From positions 124,001-188,000 of the forward strand of contig JAANBB010000021.1 of assembly GCA_014621425.1 (NCBI GenBank): 64,000 nucleotides of DNA, read 5' to 3'. The position numbers and the translations under genes are program-made. Within the stretch, counting starts at the first letter, position 1. The number at the start of each line of letters is the position of its first letter. The notes beneath the pieces are model-generated. The model was not told the origin of the DNA and made no database searches. It was given only the letters and a program-made list of their open reading frames with translations. Of the stretch, positions 35,273 to 45,705 are shown in pieces. Source of the stretch: Cylindrodendrum hubeiense (lineage: Eukaryota > Ascomycota > Sordariomycetes > Hypocreales > Nectriaceae).

Positions 35273-37943
35273 GTTGCTAATTCATGGTGTTTTCCAAGGT
35301 GGAGACACTTATACGCGGACTAACTCGATCTATTTTGAATGGGATGTCTTTTGAAAGATGCAAAATTTGCTAGACCACAAACAATTATGTGTTGATACAT
35401 GCGAGTGAAAAAAGAAAAAGATCGGTGCCTTATGTTGCGGAGTTCAAGGGAACATGATGTTTATTATTACACCATCCACTGACAGCACAAAATCTACTGG
35501 AGATCATGGTAGACTTTGAATGCCTTCAACCTTCACTTCATCTTGGTGTTTGGTGTTGAGTGTTCAATTACAAGGTTATTTTGCGAACATGATAAAATAA
35601 ACCCCAATGTTTCGAGAAGACGAACGCCAAATCAAATAATTACAACCGTCAGATCCAACACGCACATGGCCAGTTCTCCAAGTAGCAGGTGAGGTCATCC
35701 CACAACCTCCAAGCAACTTTCTTAGATATCACCGGAGTAATTCCCGGCGGACTTACGCGTTCCAAATATCCGCTCCACTAGTCTCAGAAACCGGCACAGA
35801 TTCCGGCAGCTGTCAAATAGCGTCTTACGTGGCTTCTAGCCTATTTGAGACATGGCTTTGCTTGGATCAGCCACGCACATGCCAACATCTCCATCTCGAA
35901 GTCTCGGCCGGACAACTGGAATGTACTCGCCCGATGCAGCGCACATCTCGTTAAGCACTCTAGTAGCAGAGTGCCATTTGCTGGTGCTGACAGTGAAGTT
36001 CTGGAAACCTTGAATTGTGGTCGACAGAGCGGTAACATGGCCTCTGGTGAGGTTGGAGATGTAGATGAGCTCGCAGAAAACGGTTTGCCAGGGGAGCTTC
36101 CAGTCGGTGCCAGGGATGTTGAGATGCTTCATTTGTCTCATTGTGTCTCATGATGATCATCAGCCCAACCGGCATCAGATTTTTGGGTGACCCTTTCTAT
36201 CAAGCCAGATTCATTAAACCAAACTAGATCGAAGTATATGAGCGCCACAACCGGCCAAGCGGGATCTGCCAGAGCAGTATCGGGCAGAGTAGTCTCACAC
36301 ATCCACTCGGGCCGTAGGGATTGATCAACCCCGTGCAGTCCGGCAGCTAGTGCGTTGATAGTTGCAAGTGGCCTAGCATCTTGCCTCGATGTGCGTGCAG
36401 AACTATACTAGTAAGCGGCCGCCCACGTCAGTCAGGACCCACAGACAATTACAGAGGACGAAGAGACTGATGCTGAAGTCGTAGAGCATACTACAGACAC
36501 TGGCGAGACCGCCAGCATTGCTATTACAGTATCCCAGAGGGTTTTGGATCCTCTAACAGACCGATTTGTACGCAGCGAAGTGGAAGATGGCGCAGGAGAT
36601 CAGCGAAGATCCCGTTTCACTGAGGGCATCAGGTTTGCTGAATTGAGTAAAATAAGAACCGCGGGAAGTTAACATTAACCACTAAACACGTTGAGGCCGA
36701 AATATTACGAATTGAATGAGGTGCAGCTGTTTTAGCGACGAAGTGTGCTAACACCATGTTAGATGCTCACTCCCGTACATTCTTGATTTAGCAGCTGTTA
36801 AAAATGCCACTTGCTTGATCCAGAATGTCCTCATGCAGTAGATCGGTTCGATGCAATGACGACGGTGGAGTTGAAGACGCTAACTAATTGGGTTTGCGCC
36901 ATGAAGATGGCTACAGACCGATGCTCCCGACGCCATGGGCCGCTCCGAGCCTGGACGCTCGTGCACAGGTGAAGTTTGGTACAGATTGTTCTCGGCCGTG
37001 TCAATGAGTCGTAGGGCACTCTCGCCACCCGAGGAGCGGTGTTTCCGCCAGATCTAACCCTCGATGACGAAGGCCACGAATGCTGTCGTCCGAGAACCCG
37101 AGGCCATGAAAGCGGTCATCGCACGTAAATGGAACCATCTTGAGAGTCTTCTGCTCCAAAAGATCCAACAGCACCATACAGTCTAGGATATCCAAGGACC
37201 AAGACTCTTTGAACCCGGAAGTATGCCGGACTTTGGCGTTGAGCTGTGGACCTCCATTAGCAGAAGAGCAGAAGAGATCGATCCTCCCCCCGCAGTGTAG
37301 TGCCAGTCACCCCCCGCATATTCCACAGGGCTGCAAAGGCCGCTGTTTCTCGGACTCGGGGATCGGACCCAAATTTTCAGGGTTTGCTTTATTTTGGGTC
37401 CTAGTCCCACCTTCATGGGCACCCCGGCCGCTAGGCCAGACGTCAGTGTGGAGAGAGGCTTATTATGCCTCTGACTAGCACGCAAGCCTCCGTTGGATGC
37501 TTCGAGACTTCCTGTTGGCTGCAGGTTTGCTCCGGTCTGGGCACCGCTCGAAGATGCCGGATGCAAGCGGCAACAAAAGTGCTATCTACTGCTCAGCTGG
37601 ACATCGCGGCATCCAGGATGCCGGACTGTTGATTAGAAATCGGCCAATGGAGACGGTCTGGGCCCTGTAGGAATCAGAAGCATGCGTGTCATCTGTAGAT
37701 GGAGTAGTGACGAGGTCGTATAAGATGCCTTGGGAGCCCCGGCCTTTTCCATGATGCAGCAACATCTTGTTCATCGCGCAGAAATCCCCGGCTTTCCGGA
37801 TTACATTCTTTGTTACCCTTGTCCTGCTTCACTCTTTTGCAGCTGGCTTGGTTCATTCTTTTCTCCCCTATCCTGCTTCACTCGTTCGCAGCTGGTTTAG
37901 GTTTTCTTTTTCTCTCCCCAAAGTTGTTTCAAACCATCACACA
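35273..37943. other. Long intergenic region upstream of GT2
   Basis: About 2.7 kb. A minus-strand frame of 101 codons (36141-35836) and a plus-strand open frame without ATG (36415-36672, 86 codons) have protein-like composition but no family I know. The last 180 bases are a pyrimidine-rich leader of the GT2 gene with an imperfect 49-bp direct repeat. Confidence 0.4.
37822..37905 (+). repeat. Imperfect 49-bp direct repeat in the GT2 leader
   Basis: TCCTGCTTCACTC at 37822 recurs at 37871, each followed by a GCAGCTGG core (TTTTGCAGCTGG and GTTCGCAGCTGG) and a T-rich tract. It lies 120-75 bp upstream of the GT2 start and is probably transcribed as 5' UTR. Both copies contain CAG, so either could be used as a leader splice acceptor. 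Confidence 0.55.
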
Positions 37944-40064
37944 ATGGTTAATAGGCGCGCCACCCCTCCAACTTACGAGTTCATGTTCGAGGGACTCGCT
38001 CCACTTCGCGATGTTCGACTGGATCCTTCTGTCTCTCCTATGAACCCTCAGAACCCATTCTCTACACCACCCGCCAGCCCGAATCTTTCACGAAAGGGTT
38101 CTCCACGAAACTCTCCACGAAACTCTCCACGAAACTCTCCACGCAACTCTCCTGCAAATGTTCACAGCCCTTTCGCCCCACCCCCTGGCTCCCTAGACCT
38201 TGGCGTCTCTCATCCTCGCCAGTCCATATCGTCGGATAGAACAGCCCGGAAGGTTGGTATCTACGGACCATCGCCTCTATCTTCTTCCACCGAATCACTC
38301 GTGTCGACGAGCCCCAGCGATTACAATGGCACTACTGCGAACCCGAGTCGCGAGTCTTTCTTCAATGGTCCTGCCTCTGCCCCTACCCCCAAGTTCCAGC
38401 GGGAGCGAGATTTCTGGTCTGGAATCTGGGAGAAGGTCAACAAGCAAGTCTCCATCAAGGAGATCTGGGCTCTCATCAACCCGGTCGACTACTTGTGGCC
38501 GATCACTTTGAAGAAGTACCTTGTTCTCTTTGTGGTAGCGGCCATTTGCGGCGGCATCTTCATTTCCAACCTCTACACCCACTGGATTACCAAGTCCATG
38601 GCCCTCACTAGGTCATACATGCTGCCGGTTCTGATCATCGTCATTGGTCTAGAGCCCCTCATGTTTCTCATTATTCTCTTCGCAGCCAAGATTCCCAATT
38701 CCAACGGTCGCGATGAGATTGTCAAGGGTGCTGTAGAGAAGGTCGAGGAGAAATGCTGCAAGTGCTTCCCGGATGTCGAGGCACAGGCTGGAGCCAGCTC
38801 GACCAAGGAGTTTGATACTGCCTTTGTCATTCCCTGCCACAACTCGGACCGTGATGCTCTCCAAAAGGTCTTTGCGTCTGCGTATCCTTACTTTCGTCCC
38901 CAAGACATTTTTGTTGTTGACAACGGTCGTTCCCGGTACCCCAACGACCTCTCATTCCGAGACTGGATCAAGTCCCAGCATCCCGGAATCAACTATATCT
39001 GGTCTCCCATCGGATCAAAGAATGCTGCGCAGATGGTCGGTGCTATGGCTGCCAAGAACTATCGCTACATCCTGACCACAGACGATGATGTGTCTCTGCC
39101 AGCCAACTACCGTCATCCCATCCACATGATCAACGATGAAGTCAAGGCTGTGGCCTTCGCATTGAAGGGAATTGACACTGAGGGCAAGACTCCAATGTTC
39201 CTCGTCGCGTGGCAGGACTGCGAGTACCGCATGGCTGGTTTGACAAAGCTGGCTGAGTCAAGGCTTTGCGGTGTTTGCTTCCCCCACGGCGCCGGATGGT
39301 TTGTCGAACGCGATACCCTCATCGAGCTTCTTGCTGAGTTCCACCCCATTGACTTCATCGCCGAAGACGTCAACTCTGGATTCTCTCTCATGCGCATGAA
39401 CAAGCGCATTGCCTTCGATGCTCATGTTGTCCTTGCAACAGAGGTGCCCACTACACTCCTCGGTCCGGGGCTGAACTGGTTCAAGCAGCGCGTCATGTCC
39501 TGGGAGATGGGTCGACACGGTCTTCTCTTCAAGTTCATTCGCCGCTTCTTCTCGCTCAACGGTCAACGAACCATCACCGGTATCGTTTCGCAAAAGTTTG
39601 TCATGCTCTACTCCGTCGCCAGCATCATCATCGACTGGGTCCGCGTTCCCATTTTCGTCACCATGGGTGGCCAGATTTACTTCTGGCGCACTGCTGTTCT
39701 CCTTTCACTTGCCGCGATCTTTCCTATCATGCTCTACAACTACTTCAAGTGCTGGCGTCGGCCTGACCTCCGGGTGCGCTTCCTTGCAGGCTTGACGTAT
39801 CCCCTCTACAAGCAGCTCTACGCATTCGTATCGGTTATCGGTGCCATCCGTTGCGTCTTATTCTACGCCGGCGGCCACGTCAAGGCTAAGGCCATCTATC
39901 AGATGGTTAAAGAGGGTGACAACGCTTGTTTTTGGCTGGACCCCAGGTTTGAGACAAATCCTGGATGGTTGGCAGATGAGAAGGAAGAAATGATCCGAAA
40001 GATGACCAAAATCACAACAGCGCCTACGTCGAAAGCTTCGTCTTTGCGGAGTTTCGTTCTGTGA
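37944..40064 (+). CDS. Family-2 glycosyltransferase, ZtGT2/FgGT2-like
   Basis: Intronless, 706 aa from the ATG at 37944 (MVNRRATPP). The frame is open upstream to 37767, but that part is a T/C-rich leader. The first 180 residues are Ser/Pro-rich and disordered, with NSPR repeats. Two or three membrane helices follow (about 190-255), then a cytosolic GT2 domain: TTDDDVSLP (D-x-D, about residue 380) binds the nucleotide sugar and metal, FIAEDVNSGF (about 473) supplies the catalytic ED, and KQRVMSWEMGRHG (about 515) is the Q-x-x-RW-like acceptor motif with SW in place of RW. C-terminal helices complete the channel. This layout matches the conserved fungal GT2 shown in Zymoseptoria and Fusarium to be needed for hyphal growth on solid surfaces. 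It is likely a processive plasma-membrane polysaccharide synthase; the product is unknown. Confidence 0.9.
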   Translation: MVNRRATPPTYEFMFEGLAPLRDVRLDPSVSPMNPQNPFSTPPASPNLSRKGSPRNSPRNSPRNSPRNSPANVHSPFAPPPGSLDLGVSHPRQSISSDRTARKVGIYGPSPLSSSTESLVSTSPSDYNGTTANPSRESFFNGPASAPTPKFQRERDFWSGIWEKVNKQVSIKEIWALINPVDYLWPITLKKYLVLFVVAAICGGIFISNLYTHWITKSMALTRSYMLPVLIIVIGLEPLMFLIILFAAKIPNSNGRDEIVKGAVEKVEEKCCKCFPDVEAQAGASSTKEFDTAFVIPCHNSDRDALQKVFASAYPYFRPQDIFVVDNGRSRYPNDLSFRDWIKSQHPGINYIWSPIGSKNAAQMVGAMAAKNYRYILTTDDDVSLPANYRHPIHMINDEVKAVAFALKGIDTEGKTPMFLVAWQDCEYRMAGLTKLAESRLCGVCFPHGAGWFVERDTLIELLAEFHPIDFIAEDVNSGFSLMRMNKRIAFDAHVVLATEVPTTLLGPGLNWFKQRVMSWEMGRHGLLFKFIRRFFSLNGQRTITGIVSQKFVMLYSVASIIIDWVRVPIFVTMGGQIYFWRTAVLLSLAAIFPIMLYNYFKCWRRPDLRVRFLAGLTYPLYKQLYAFVSVIGAIRCVLFYAGGHVKAKAIYQMVKEGDNACFWLDPRFETNPGWLADEKEEMIRKMTKITTAPTSKASSLRSFVL
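38100..38152 (+). repeat. 12-bp tandem repeat coding (NSPR)n in GT2
   Basis: TCTCCACGAAAC is repeated four times plus a partial unit, keeping frame as NSPR. Only the fourth unit differs (CGCAAC), so the expansion is recent or homogenised and may vary between strains. Confidence 0.85.
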
Positions 40065-40310
40065 GCTGGACGTTCGTGACCGCAGAAAATCCTTTTCCTT
40101 TTTATAAAAGTTGTTCGGGGCGTTGGGTATGGTGTCAATTATTTTCCGACTGTTTCTTTTGCGGCATTACTTTGATCTCTTTGATGATATTGAAGGTGGC
40201 CCGAAGACGAACCACATTCATTAAGTTGTAGACGATTTCCTAAAGAGATAAACAATACATGATATAACTGAGCGATATATGAGCGTCATTTGTTCCCTGC
40301 ATGCCCGTGT

Positions 40311-42466
40311 CTAAACAGGGACTAGGTATGGATCCGACACAGGAGGCCGAATCATTCCCGGTGAGTACACTGTAACAAGAGTCTCATTTTGCGGTTCCGG
40401 AAGCTTTCCTGTGCGGAGAAATTCCTTTGTGATCTTGGTGGAGGGCTGTTTACTGTCTGAAATTCTTGTCAGGCGACCTTTCGTACTCGAGCTATCAAAA
40501 TGGGACTTGCCTAAAAATGAGACGTGGCCATCGCCATGCCGGTCAACCAGAGCTGAATGAGGAGTCTGACCCCATGCAAATGTCGTCCCTTCTGTCGCAG
40601 AACTAGAAATAATTGTCAGAAGCCTGTTCAGGAACAATAACGTTATTGGCCTTACTCGGCATCAAAATCGGCTGTCACCAGCAACATCTGGTTGGCAACA
40701 GGCATTGCTATCTCTGGGGATACATGGAATGGCCAACCTGAGCAGTACAGCTTTGAGAAGCAAAAGTCAGTTTATCTCTTGGAATTGGAATTGGATTATG
40801 GTTTCTTACTTGCAACTGCCAAGCTTGCGTTATTCCAATTGTGGTATTGTCAATCTGCGTTGATATCAGCTGAGTCCATGGCTGGGGACCGGACATAGTC
40901 ATACTGCGAGCCCCGCTTCCAAAGACTTCTTGAAATAAGAATAATCGTATGTATTGTATGCTTTGCAATGAACGAGTTAGAGAATGGAAAGAATAGACCA
41001 TAGCGAGCACATGACGTACCAATATCTCCGCATAGAAGTGGAACAGCCACAGTCGAATCAACGGACAATGCCGATCCAGAAAATAGCGATGTAAAATTAC
41101 CTTCAACTGCGCTTGCGACTGAGCCGATGATTGCCTCAAAATCAGGCCAACCCAAAAAAAGCCCAGAAATCGATGACTGGACAGCCGCAGCGGAGACCAC
41201 AGAGGAGCAGTCACTCTTGCAGGATATCTCTGCGTCTTTAGCATCGGCAATAACACCTATCACAGCCTAGAAGATTATGTGTGAGAGAGTAACTTTGTAG
41301 AACGTATGAAGAAATTTACCCGAAGAACACCTCCTCGTCCCTCTTTGTAAAACGGACAAGCTTTATTATTCTGGCAGTATGCGTCTGCGCGAAGCACGGC
41401 TCTATTCAGTGCCTTGATTGCATCCAGTGACTTGTCAAACAAAGTCTATGTTGATTAGCGAGGAGTCTCGGTATTTGATGTCTTCAAGTGCGTACCTGTC
41501 CATGGGGCACAACAGCGTCCATGACAAAATATCCGACTCGATCTGGAAAGGTGAAGGCATATTGCTGAGCCCTGTACGATCCACTAGATGAAAACAGTTT
41601 AGCACGTAAAACGAATGGGGATATGATACCTGGGCTTGCTCACTATGACCCTCCAAGAAAATGAACCTTCTCATAGCGAAGCGCCTTGCGAATTTGCTCA
41701 TAGTCATGTACCACTTCTCTCGTTCCGACGTGCTGGATGATTCCTGGCGGCGAGCTTAAGTCAATCCAGGACTGCAACATTTCTGCTGATGCCTGACGAT
41801 AGGCGTCGAATTCGGACTGGTTTTCGGGGCTGGATATAGTCAGGGTTGCACACAGCTTATTGGGATCATTGGTAACTTACTATGTCGGTGGCATAGCACC
41901 GAACACCTCAAGTGATACGTTGAGCAGATTCGAACTATAGGTTCCTCTAACATCCATCACTACAGGTTGAAAGATGATTAGCTTCATCCAGGATTGTCCC
42001 CTGTTCGCTCGAATCAAGGCTCTTTACTCATCAAGTCATAATCCATGAGACCGGAAAACAAGTCATTTTGGCCTAGAGCAGCTTGCCAGGCAAGGACTGC
42101 TCCTGCATCACTTCCTCCAGGATTCCTAACAATCACAGTGAGTAACACAGACAAAATAGACGAGTGCATGCGCTCAACGTACACGAAAAGTGCTCCTTTG
42201 GGCTTCTGTGGGCGGTACATGGCCAAGCCCAGAGTGATCATGTTGTTCCGAGACATGGGCTTGGAATAGTCCATTGGGACATCAGCCCGGCCGCAGTGGA
42301 GAGTGTTCGGAAGATCAGAAAGATCTACGCCCGTCAAGTCCAGCGTCGATGGTACGTGTTCGGAACAGTTGACCCATCGGATTCTACTATCACAAAGTGC
42401 CTTGGTGGATCCTTGTGTGGCCAGAAGGAGGAAGTAAAGAGCATAAACGTGAAGCTTTGGAATCAT
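40311..42466 (-). CDS. Secreted alpha/beta hydrolase, TAP/tripeptidyl-aminopeptidase type
   Basis: Ten exons (42466-42183, 42125-42028, 41959-41881, 41829-41644, 41583-41496, 41445-41320, 41266-41020, 40928-40810, 40750-40656, 40602-40311) give 537 aa, all junctions in frame. The N-terminus is a signal peptide (MIPKLHVYALYFLLLATQG). Motifs in order: the oxyanion-loop strand FVNPGGSDAG, DVRGTYSS (the D-x-RG-x-G-type motif), nucleophile elbow GGSYGSYRAQQYA with Ser in G-x-S-x-G, and a C-terminal TAP-like domain with ADFDAD (probable catalytic Asp) and VDRHGDGHVS (catalytic His region). The triad looks complete. Family members release N-terminal peptides or act as esterases outside the cell. It sits 400 bp downstream of a Zn2Cys6 regulator transcribed the same way, which may be its controller. 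Confidence 0.87.
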
Positions 42467-42866
42467 GATTGAAGTTGGCTCGTGGGACGAGGAGGCAGAG
42501 AGTGATGGGATCTAGTTTTGAGTCACTAGATGGGGGGAATCACTGACGTATTTATAGGTGTTTGACTGTACGATCAGGCAGCTGATGAAGCATTCATCCG
42601 ATCCGCTTACCTTCTTCCACGTCATATCGAGGTTGCGGAGTAAATGATGCCAATGAATTTTGTCACTTGATTGGTCGGTTCGTTTTCGCTTGTCAGCTGC
42701 ACAGATCCCTCCAGCTATTCCCCACCCACCTCTACAGTTATTGGCGACCCCCAGTGTTTCGTTATGCATATGGCTTGGACTTCAGTGGCATTCTAATTCC
42801 ATTTTTAGTTGTCTAGTGGCTTTCCTGCAGCTAATTGCAACCCGGAATTAAATCGTCCATTTAATC
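42467..42866. other. Short intergenic region between hydrolase and regulator
   Basis: About 400 bases. It must contain the hydrolase promoter. Short frames only; no distinct motif identified. Confidence 0.4.
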
Positions 42867-44624
42867 TCACAGAACGTCTCCCAGGCGAGATAGAAGGCCG
42901 CTTAGCTCCCATGACACATCTGAACTTCCTTCAGGCCCTCCGGAAAAGCGCACAGTAGGTAGCTCATCTTCGGTCATTGCATCTGTGACTGTTTCACGGT
43001 ATATCCTCAGCGGCTTTACGGATCTATATTCCCCCGGCTGTCCAACATCACAAGACTCTTCCATGACGATCTTCCACGCAGACGCTGCAACCATGGTATC
43101 GCGATGCCATATTCCCTCACGTTCTGGTGCCTTTCGAAGTAGGTGAATAGCCCGATGTCGGATACTCGGCTCACGGCACTTGAGAGTGATGTAAAATAAA
43201 CAAGGGATGGCACCCGAGTCCAATGATAGGGTCGGCAAGGATGAATCCTTGACGGAGTGGAGAAGAAGCTTCTCAGACAGTGCAACTAACCGCCCGAAGT
43301 CATCATTGCAGCCATCATAATCCATTTCCGTGTCAGAGAACAGATTATTCATCATCATCACCGCCATAAGATGGTCTATCTTGAGGGAGAAAGCAGCTGG
43401 CTCTGCAATGCTTGGGTCGGCCATCAGAGCTGGGCTGTTCTCCAATGCTTTTTCCCATTTCTTAAGTTCTGAGACGTAGAAATCGCGGGTGCAGATTAGC
43501 TCTGCCCATTCCGCTGAGCCGGTAATATCAGGACCATTTTGACGCTCGAAGGTCTGTTTGTACCGGATGAACTGAACCATGGGGATCATTTTGCTATCCA
43601 GACATAGGCGAGCTTCCGCCAAGGACGAAAATAGTCCGGTAATAGGGGGTTCAGTGATCCCCAGAGGACATTCTAAGGCGGTCGAGTTAAAATCTGATAA
43701 CGGGCAACCATGCATCGTGGCTTGAAGTTGTAAGCGGGTGAAGATGTAGAGGATCGAGTCGTCTATGTCGTCGAATTCCGAGCTGTGTTTTAAACCTGAC
43801 GACTTGCGCATGCCAAGCAAAATTGACAGTCCACTCTTGAGGTGTCTCAAAGCTGTGGTAAAGTCGTTCCGTAGGAACTCCAACCAAACAAACAAAAGAC
43901 AGCAGATGAGCACTGTTTGGCTCGGAAGCCTGTTTGCTAGTAGATCTTTTGAGAGGAAGTTGACAGCCTTGGTGTACTCGACTAGAGCAAACTGGATTGT
44001 TTGAGTGTCCAGCACAGCCTGCGAATTATGTGACTTGTGCTCGTTGCGCAAGTAGGCCTCGTAGAGCGATCCAACCGCATTTAAAGAACGCCGAACAGTT
44101 GGGTATGTCTGTGCATTTTGCAGCACAATATGCGTCCAGTTGGTCGACTGGAGGTGTCGAGAAAAGTCGTTTCCTGATATCAAACAGAAGACATGAATGG
44201 AGTACGTGTTGCTGGGGCTGCCGGGGTTCGAATGAATCGATGTGGATAGTGCCGTCACTATCGAAGCCGCAGTAATTGGTACATCTTCTTTGGGCCTTGG
44301 GCTCTTGGCATCTACGTAGCCTTCGCATTTTCGTCCGGTGGAGGTGCATCTTAGACATGCCGGCTTCCGCTCGTCACATTTTACCCGTCGGATTCTACTC
44401 GTTATTCCCGTTCATCAGATCCAGTGTCACGGAGCCTTGGGGTAATCTTCGACTCACTTGCAAACAACACAGCCGGTGCGCACTTTGGGCTTTCCCGCCC
44501 TAGCTTTGTACTCGTTCTCTGTTGCTGGGGTTTTCTTTGAGGCGCCCTGCTGGGGGGAGTTCTTCAATCGCGGTAATAGCAACCGACGAGGCGCGTACAA
44601 GGTTTGGTCCACGGGTGGTGACAT
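42867..44624 (-). CDS. Zn2Cys6 fungal-specific transcription factor
   Basis: Two exons (44624-44458 and 44394-42867) give 564 aa. The 63-bp intron interrupts the zinc cluster itself. Once joined, the cluster reads C-x2-C-x6-C-x6-C-x2-C-x6-C (TGCVVCKIRRVKCDERKPAC then LRCTSTGRKC), residues about 50-80, preceded by a basic segment KPKVRTG. The rest fits the Fungal_trans_2 region: LQNAQTYPTVRRSLNAVGSL, then AL-x-x-Y-type helices and an LNAVGSLYEAY block. The start at 44624 is the first in-frame ATG (MSPPVDQT). It should be a nuclear DNA-binding activator or repressor for CGG-type sites. Neighbours are a secreted hydrolase (same strand, downstream) and an amidase-like gene (divergent, about 1.1 kb away). 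Confidence 0.88.
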
Positions 44625-45705
44625 TTCAGGATGGGAGAACAGTGACAGGATGAAATCTCGAAGGAATTGGCGAATGGGTTAAAATGAGCCGAGATCTCAC
44701 CAGCCAATACGTCATCATGGTCGCGAGGGACTCTTATCACTCAGCTCGCAAGCGACCTACTGTAACATTGAAGGACGCAGCTGGCAGCATGACCAAAACA
44801 GGCTGTGCTGTCTTAGCTTAGGCGAGTACGAGCCGACCAATCATAGTCCCAAAATCGTTGCAGCCTGTGTTTGTCAGCCAATAAGCATGGTCGTCAAAGT
44901 GGAAACCGCGGAGAACGCTTAGACATCTCTTTCGTCTAAAGCTCATCGGGGGCTCGGACAATAGCGTGGGCGAAGGATTCACCAAAGAATCCTTCCAACT
45001 AAATTAATGATGCTCGTCAGCCTTTTTACTTAATTAACGAAAGAATATCAACTCTTCTTGATATTTCAATATTCAGCAACCGGACCAGGATACTATTGTT
45101 GCCAACAGCCACAAATACTCGCGATCAGCAGTGAGGTTATTATCCCACGGCCGGCGAGGTTGAAGTCAGAAGGGTTGGATTGAGAATACCATGAACAGTA
45201 CTTGCGCAAATACGTGTGCAATAATTCTAGCTTTGGATCGAAACTTCCTATAATAGGTGTGAAGAGCAGATATTAGAGGACCTTTTGTTCGGAGTGATAG
45301 CGTATACATAAACAGCCCTTGTTCAGAGTCGCCCAACATGAGCGCACCATTCACTCTCGATAGAGTCGTGATCCTGTCTCCAAAACCCCATCCTGATTCC
45401 TGGTCATATATTGAAAATTTGTATTCTGCAATGATAGACAGCGCTATTGGGGCATAAATACGAAGCCAACCCGCATTCGCCAGATCCTCGACTGGCTTCA
45501 TCTGACCTCACCGAGGCCCAAACTCACTGATACTGACACTCAGACGCCTTCACATATCTCATATCAAGTCATCAACTCCCCACCAACTCCCCATCAACAC
45601 ACTGGGGAATAACATTGACTCATTGTTGCGCGAAAGACTAAAACCAAATTCTCGCCCCATACCGTCTACAATCTTCCCATAGCCAACTTCAACGCCATCT
45701 CTGCA
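44625..45705. other. Divergent promoter region between regulator and amidase-like gene
   Basis: About 1.08 kb. A minus-strand frame of 111 codons (45501-45166) is present; it has a hydrophobic end but no family signal, so I give it little weight. CCAAT-type pentamers occur near 44835-44885. Confidence 0.4.

Noticed and set aside
35836..36141. 101-codon minus-strand frame as a gene
   Set aside because: Composition is plausible, but there is no motif, no clear promoter context and an overlapping opposite frame of equal length.
37767..37943. Upstream extension of GT2 by 59 codons
   Set aside because: The segment is T/C-rich leader with a direct repeat. The protein starting at 37944 begins with the hydrophilic N-terminus expected for this family.
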